Shown here: positions 59,801-64,000 of the stretch, in pieces | Layout of the letters: each line of letters opens with the position of its first letter | Numbering within the stretch: the stretch's first letter is position 1 | Assembly: GCA_014706295.1 (NCBI GenBank) | Contig: JACSVZ010000011.1 | Span: 7,116,163-7,180,162, forward strand | DNA length: 64,000 bases | Source of the DNA: Lycocorax pyrrhopterus obiensis | Taxonomy: Eukaryota > Chordata > Aves > Passeriformes > Paradisaeidae | Reading direction: 5' to 3' | Notes under the pieces: generated by a model | Seen by the model: only the letters and a program-made list of their open reading frames with translations | Databases searched by the model: none | Told to the model about the DNA's origin: nothing | Made by a program: the position numbers and the translations under genes

Positions 59801-62752
59801 GTGTACTATCTATGAAGTACAGTAGTCAAGCATTGCACAAGGACATCAGGTCAAATTTTCGTGTAAGAAGGATGCCCTGCCAGGTTTAAGTAGCTCCACA
59901 GAGCAGATGTAATTTCTGTTTGTCTAAAGGCACTGTCAGCACATTGTCCTCTCCTTTGTACCTGTGAACTGCACAGCGCTTTGAGCAAAGAGCAGCTCAA
60001 AGGTTGAGGGAATCCAGATACACTGAGAGCTCGACCTTAGACTGTACAGATATTTGCTCTGGATTTTCAGAATGGAGATTCAAATGTTTTGCATCTGGCT
60101 GGAATGCTACTGTAAAGCTGCTTCGGGTGTTTTTGTCCAGTGTCTTGTACTCCTAGAAGAGACGCTGGTGAAAAGGCAGCTCTTTGTCTGCAGAAATGCT
60201 CTTTCCTACCACTGGTGAAACTGGTACAAGTTAGAGCACAATACAATAAAGAGGGGTGCTGCTGAAGACTTCAGCATGAACAAGCTCAACTGTCTTCTTC
60301 ACTAGCAAACTACAGACCTGTAATTTCCTTCAGTCAAGATTCCCCAGGTGTTTCTAGCCAAGTACCCTGTAGGATGAGCAGGACTGACACTGTGGCTATC
60401 ACATTGTCAGTGACAGCCAGTGATCACTGTGCCTTTGTAAGTGCTTATGCTGAAATGCAGCTCTAGGCTGATAGAACAAACACACCCACAGAGTTCAATG
60501 GGAGCAGACGGTCATTAACTCAGAATTTTAGACATCTTTACCTGGTATAAACGAGTACTTTGCTTGAAATCCCTTTCCTTCCAGCTCCTCATCAGAAATA
60601 AACTTGATCCACATAAATCTCCCTGTTGATCTAATTAGTGCAGGACTTTTCAGACCACAGTAACGATTAATTAGAGGGGAGAACCCAAAAGGTCCATCTC
60701 GAACCTCCAGATGATCAAACCGACATTCAAATGAGGGTTCGATGTAATAGGGTTCATCAAAGGTCAACTCAATTCTTTGTCGTGGAGCAGCTAGACATAA
60801 AAAAAATTGAGCAAAATATTAAATGAAGACCTGGGTAAAAAACACAAAGACATGAAGTAACGAAGAGAGAGGCCTTCAAAACAGCAAGATGAAAAAGAAA
60901 CTGGAAACTTCTCAAAACACATCTGCAGTCTGCTACAAAAATTTTTAAAATTATTTTCCAAAAGATACTTTTGACTAGAATCATACAAAATTTTTTGCTT
61001 GCTGATCTTAATTGTTGAAAATTCAGAAATCACATTGATTTAATGCAGCACATGTAACAGATATTAACAAATATGCAAAGGTATCCGAACAAGGTTTAAT
61101 GTTAAGATATAAATTAAAGCAAGTGTTCTGTGAAATACATAAAAAAGGACAAAACACTGAGCTATGCAAGAAAGAATGGAAAAGAGAAAGGTATGGAAAA
61201 CTACTCACTATTTCTTAAACATAAAGTCCAAATTTGCAGATCCTTTCACAGAAGACATCTTTTATTAGAATATTCAGAGAAGTGTAAGTGCTTCATCTAT
61301 GTCAATAATATGCAGGTGACTACAGATGTTGGCAAGTCTGAGCTAGTGGCAGCCTAATATCAGGATCTGGATCAGAGCCCTAAATCCTGACTCTCACATC
61401 CGTGGTTTGGATCCCAAGACTTTCTCCTGTGTGAATGGCTTTAGTGTTCCTTGTTCTTGGCATTGGCTGTGCTACGTGAACTTCCCGATCCTCGCTGGGA
61501 CCTGGAGTGACAGCGCTGAGGCATCACACGCTGCCTGCTTTTCCTGAACGCGGAAAGGATTTACTCACACGGCTCCAGCACTCCCGTCAGACCTTCTGCC
61601 TCACTCACACGAGCTACACGCATTCGTAGCTGCTGTGAATGTTGGCAGTGGTCTGCATGAAGGAGCAGATCTTGGCTAGATTCTGGAGGGCCTTGGCCCT
61701 ACTCAGGCACCCACAATGTTCCTGTGGAAGGACTGAGGAGAGCTGGAAGCTGCCTCTGTGCCCCAGCCCTGCAGCAGGACAGGCTGGCTGCTCTCCGGTG
61801 CACTCCCAGGCAGGCAAGGTGCAAAACCAAGATGTGCATGTGAACAAGCAAAAGGGTGGGGTCTGTGAACCACTACTGTACTGTACAAACAAAAACTCAC
61901 CAAACTTCATTACTTGAAATATTTCAATTAATTGATATGAATCTGATGATTAGGCTAATATTTTTAGCTGACTTGAGTGGGTTTTGGGCGCACTCTAATA
62001 AGAGGAAAAATAATTGGAGTGTCTCAAGTCTTGCAGCCTTTATTTAAGATATTCTCATTGGAATATGGTTTTATTCTAGCTAATGACATTTTTTTGTCCT
62101 CATCACATTATTTTAATAGTGACCTCAGCAGTGCTAGCAAATCTCTGTATTTTTAGTACAGTGCTGTGGCAGCCAGATATATCTTTTTTATTAATGAAGG
62201 ACAGCATAAAGGTTTTCTGCTGGTGAGATAGAACAATACAGCATAGTATGAAATAGTCTTCGTCTTTTGCAATCTATTATCAGTGATATTAAGATAACAA
62301 GCTACAATTTTTATCTTAGTAATTCTGTACCTTCACAGATTACAGTAGATATGCCGCTGCTTTTCCTGGCTGTGAGGGTATGTCTTATTCTACATAGCTA
62401 ATTTCTTAATGTTTGCATTTCTTATTTATTTGTTATTATTACTTGAGAGAGCAAATTTTGCTTCTTGTTCAAGTAAATGACGGCAGAATTCATTATATTA
62501 CCAGTATGGCCATGCATACTTACAGCTGTGTAAGATGACAGTTTTAACAGTTCAAGATTTTCCATTTAACAGTAAGATTATAGCAAAACAAAACAGAAAT
62601 ACAGCATGTACCTTCTAAGATATAGATGCACTCTTGATTGGGTGGGTACATGTTTGGGTAGTTTGGTGAAGCAAAATGTCCTCCATTACTGGTCCGGACC
62701 CAGTTGTCACACTGGGTGGGAGGAATGCGATTCACTCCAATATTTTGCCCAC
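47270..62752 (-). CDS. NETO2: Neuropilin and tolloid-like 2, kainate receptor auxiliary subunit (5' exon(s) missing)
   Basis: Seven coding exons on the minus strand form one open frame of 494 residues plus stop: 62612-62752, 60542-60790, 58396-58440, 58179-58306, 54695-54923, 50786-50899 and 47270-47850. The domains in order are CUB1 (first two exons), a 14-residue linker exon, CUB2 (next two), an LDL-receptor class A module (one exon), then a transmembrane helix ([20 protein letters not shown]) and a cytoplasmic tail. Human NETO2 has 525 residues, so about 30 N-terminal residues including the signal peptide lie beyond the right edge. NETO2 is a type I membrane protein that slows desensitization of kainate glutamate receptors and binds the chloride transporter KCC2. 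The tail ends SLSIDF with EIYVRGRED before it, which separates it from NETO1. Confidence 0.97.
47851..50785 (-). other. NETO2: Last NETO2 intron
   Basis: AT-rich intron of about 2.9 kb between the LDLa exon and the terminal exon. Nothing else was recognised in it. Confidence 0.6.
50786..50899 (-). CDS. NETO2: NETO2 exon encoding the LDL-receptor class A module
   Basis: It contains [20 protein letters not shown] followed by [16 protein letters not shown]. The six cysteines and the acidic DENHC end give the LDLa fold with a calcium site. In this family the module contributes to receptor interaction. Confidence 0.96.
50900..54694 (-). other. NETO2: NETO2 intron between CUB2 and LDLa exons
   Basis: AT-rich intron of about 3.8 kb. 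A 114-codon minus-strand ORF (54090-54434) has no domain I recognise and no exon-like borders that fit. No RNA gene or mobile element was seen. Confidence 0.6.
54695..54923 (-). CDS. NETO2: NETO2 exon, second half of CUB2
   Basis: It has 76 codons: [20 protein letters not shown], then [20 protein letters not shown] and on to [19 protein letters not shown] is the typical CUB calcium-site strand. Splice sites are canonical. Confidence 0.97.
54924..58178 (-). other. NETO2: NETO2 intron within CUB2
   Basis: About 3.3 kb of AT-rich intron with a GC-richer patch at about 55915-56060. The short ORFs in the patch are on both strands and look like chance. Confidence 0.6.
58179..58306 (-). CDS. NETO2: NETO2 exon, first half of CUB2
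   Basis: A split Asp is followed by [20 protein letters not shown] and ends [12 protein letters not shown]. The first cysteine opens CUB2. The donor is GTGGGT. Confidence 0.97.
58396..58440 (-). CDS. NETO2: NETO2 45-bp linker exon between CUB1 and CUB2
   Basis: Only 14 whole codons ([14 protein letters not shown]) plus split bases at each end. The acceptor is TATTACAG and the donor is GTACAG. It sits just 89 bases from the next exon and was placed by frame continuity and the known family sequence. Confidence 0.93.
58441..60541 (-). other. NETO2: NETO2 intron between CUB1 and the linker exon, with unexplained antisense ORFs
   Basis: About 2.1 kb of intron. Plus-strand open frames at 58521-58838 (105 codons) and 58708-59118 (136 codons) overlap in different frames, and a 73-codon one follows at 59668-59889. 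None matches a family I recognise. Confidence 0.5.
60542..60790 (-). CDS. NETO2: NETO2 exon, second half of CUB1
   Basis: It runs from [20 protein letters not shown] through [20 protein letters not shown] to KYSFIP. The FDHLEVRDG segment carries the Asp/Glu residues that coordinate calcium in many CUB domains. Splice sites are canonical. Confidence 0.97.
60791..62611 (-). other. NETO2: NETO2 intron within CUB1
   Basis: About 1.8 kb of intron. Most is AT-rich, but about 61435-61815 is GC-richer with a cluster of CpGs near 61460-61625. No coding exon, RNA gene or mobile element was recognised. Confidence 0.6.
62612..62752 (-). CDS. NETO2: NETO2 exon, first half of CUB1
   Basis: It encodes [20 protein letters not shown], then [20 protein letters not shown] and CIYILE, with the SPNYP motif typical of CUB domains. 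A split codon at the start links to an exon outside the window. The acceptor is preceded by an unusually long T/C tract (A/G-rich on +, 62760-62809). Confidence 0.96.
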
Positions 62753-64000
62753 CTTAAGCAAAAAAAAAAAAAAAGAAAAAAAAAGAAAAAAAAAAAGAAA
62801 AAGAAAAAGTGATCAAATAAGTTTCTTCTGCAAGCATGCCAATTTGATAAAGTAAAACTCTGGCATGACACATAGCCTATAAAGAGGTAAGTAATTTATT
62901 TTGGTTTTTATTTGGTTGCCAGCCATCTTGTAAGGTGCTCATTAATATCTATCTAAGAAAATGCTTAATTTTGTGGTGGGGTATATCCTAAAGGTATCAC
63001 AGTTTTTGAATATCAAATATGTCCAGAGATCCTTGGAAAGGAAAGAGAGGGAGTAATTTTTTTTTTTTTTACCCAACTCAGTTCAGGTTGTTGATACTCT
63101 TCTAAGTGAAATAGTCACAGTGGCTGCCAATATCATTATTTTACGTCTTACGTCATTTCTGTTCCCATGTAAATATAATCGGAAATATTTGTCAGCTTTC
63201 ATTGGTTTTGACCCTGATTCCAGAATATGCTATACTTAGGTGGGGTATCTATTTACAGTAATTTGTTGGAATACAGAGAGTTTATAACAGAAGGAATTAC
63301 AATATGCAAATACACTAACTCCAGCAATGGTAGTTAATAAAACTACTAGCAATAGATAGATTGCCCTGGTAGCTAAGGGTCTCATTTAAGGTCAAAGCTC
63401 CTCTTCTGGATGTACAGGGAAATGTGTTCTGTGACTGAGATTATGCAGTTTAGTAAGCTAATTCTTCATGCTGGACCATTCACAGAAGCTTGGTTCGGAT
63501 TTCCTCGTCCACGGAGAAGAGGTTGGGAATAGTATGATCTCTGACATTCTTAAGTACCTTTAACCCTTCTCCTTGGTATCAGCAGAACTGGAGAGAGTAA
63601 GACACAGGATATGTGGTTTCTGCTAGATATTTCCTAAATCTCACAGGGTGCTCTCATAGTGTTATTTATATTCACACAGTTTTAATTTGCTGTGAGAGGA
63701 CATCCATGCTGGTACAGGTCTTAGATGCCTCCAGTAAATTACATCACCTTCCACTGGTATCTTGACAGCTTTTTGATTTATGGGGGTGAAAACTCTCTCT
63801 CTTGCAGAAATTTTTCAAGGAAATTCTGTAGGTGGCAGTTCAAGGAATTCTTCTCCCTTAAGTGTGGGTAATCCCACATATGAAAAAATAAGGTTTGTGA
63901 AATTGATTCCTTCCCCACTCAGCAGGCTTCAAAAATGTTTGTGGGTGGACTATTTGAAAAGCTTGTTGTCAGATACAGAAAACATGAATTTCCGTGGTGG
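62753..64000 (-). other. NETO2: NETO2 intron upstream of CUB1, running off the window
   Basis: AT-rich intron with a T run at 63057-63070. I found no signal-peptide exon; the start of NETO2 must lie further right. Confidence 0.6.
62760..62809. repeat. NETO2: Purine tract (A-rich with scattered G), polypyrimidine tract of a NETO2 acceptor
   Basis: About 50 bases of A runs broken by single G on +, hence T runs with single C on the sense strand, directly in front of the CUB1 acceptor. It is longer than an average polypyrimidine tract and is probably length-variable. Confidence 0.85.

Noticed and set aside
1..64000. CRISPR arrays, operons, phage or plasmid modules, tRNA and rRNA genes
   Set aside because: The window is vertebrate chromosomal DNA; no spaced repeats, ribosome-binding sites, tRNA cloverleaf or rRNA sequence were seen.

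Overview
This is a stretch of a vertebrate nuclear genome, almost certainly avian. It is AT-rich with intron-split genes, one CpG-island promoter and a degenerate CR1 LINE, the retrotransposon family typical of birds and reptiles. The gene order CDCA9 (Borealin-2) - DNAJA2 - NETO2 also fits, because Borealin-2 is present in birds, amphibians and fish but missing from mammals. No bacterial, plasmid or phage features are present, and there is no CRISPR array or operon.

Left (1-4.7 kb, + strand): the last six coding exons of CDCA9, 146 residues with the whole C-terminal part, ending at 4554 with an AATAAA at 4639. The 5' exons lie off the left edge. Middle (about 5-17 kb, - strand): a complete DNAJA2 gene of nine coding exons encoding a 410-residue class A Hsp40, with J domain, four zinc-binding cysteine repeats and a CAHQ farnesylation box. 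It starts inside a strong CpG island (16140-17010). CDCA9 and DNAJA2 are convergent, with stop codons about 2.3 kb apart. A reverse-oriented CR1 copy (about 17030-17880) abuts the promoter side of the island.

17.9-47.3 kb: about 29 kb with no protein-coding exon that I can support. It holds low-complexity tracts, an isolated CpG-rich pocket at 27.0 kb, one exon-like segment on + (41464-41539) and the unresolved 3' UTR of NETO2 at the right. Right (47.3-62.75 kb, - strand): the last seven coding exons of NETO2, 494 residues with both CUB domains, the LDLa module, the transmembrane helix and the cytoplasmic tail. The signal-peptide exon(s) lie beyond 64000.

The three genes act in unrelated processes (chromosomal passenger complex, Hsp70 co-chaperoning, kainate receptor and KCC2 regulation); their proximity is synteny, not a pathway. 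I found no convincing new biological system. The items most worth checking are a probable polyA-tailed retroposed insert with matching flanking repeats in DNAJA2 intron 1 (15822-16092), an unexplained protein-like ORF cluster antisense to NETO2 (58521-59118), the CpG pocket at 27 kb, and G-run-rich sequence just inside DNAJA2 intron 1. Exon boundaries were placed by hand from splice consensus, reading-frame continuity and recalled family sequence; they were not checked by alignment.
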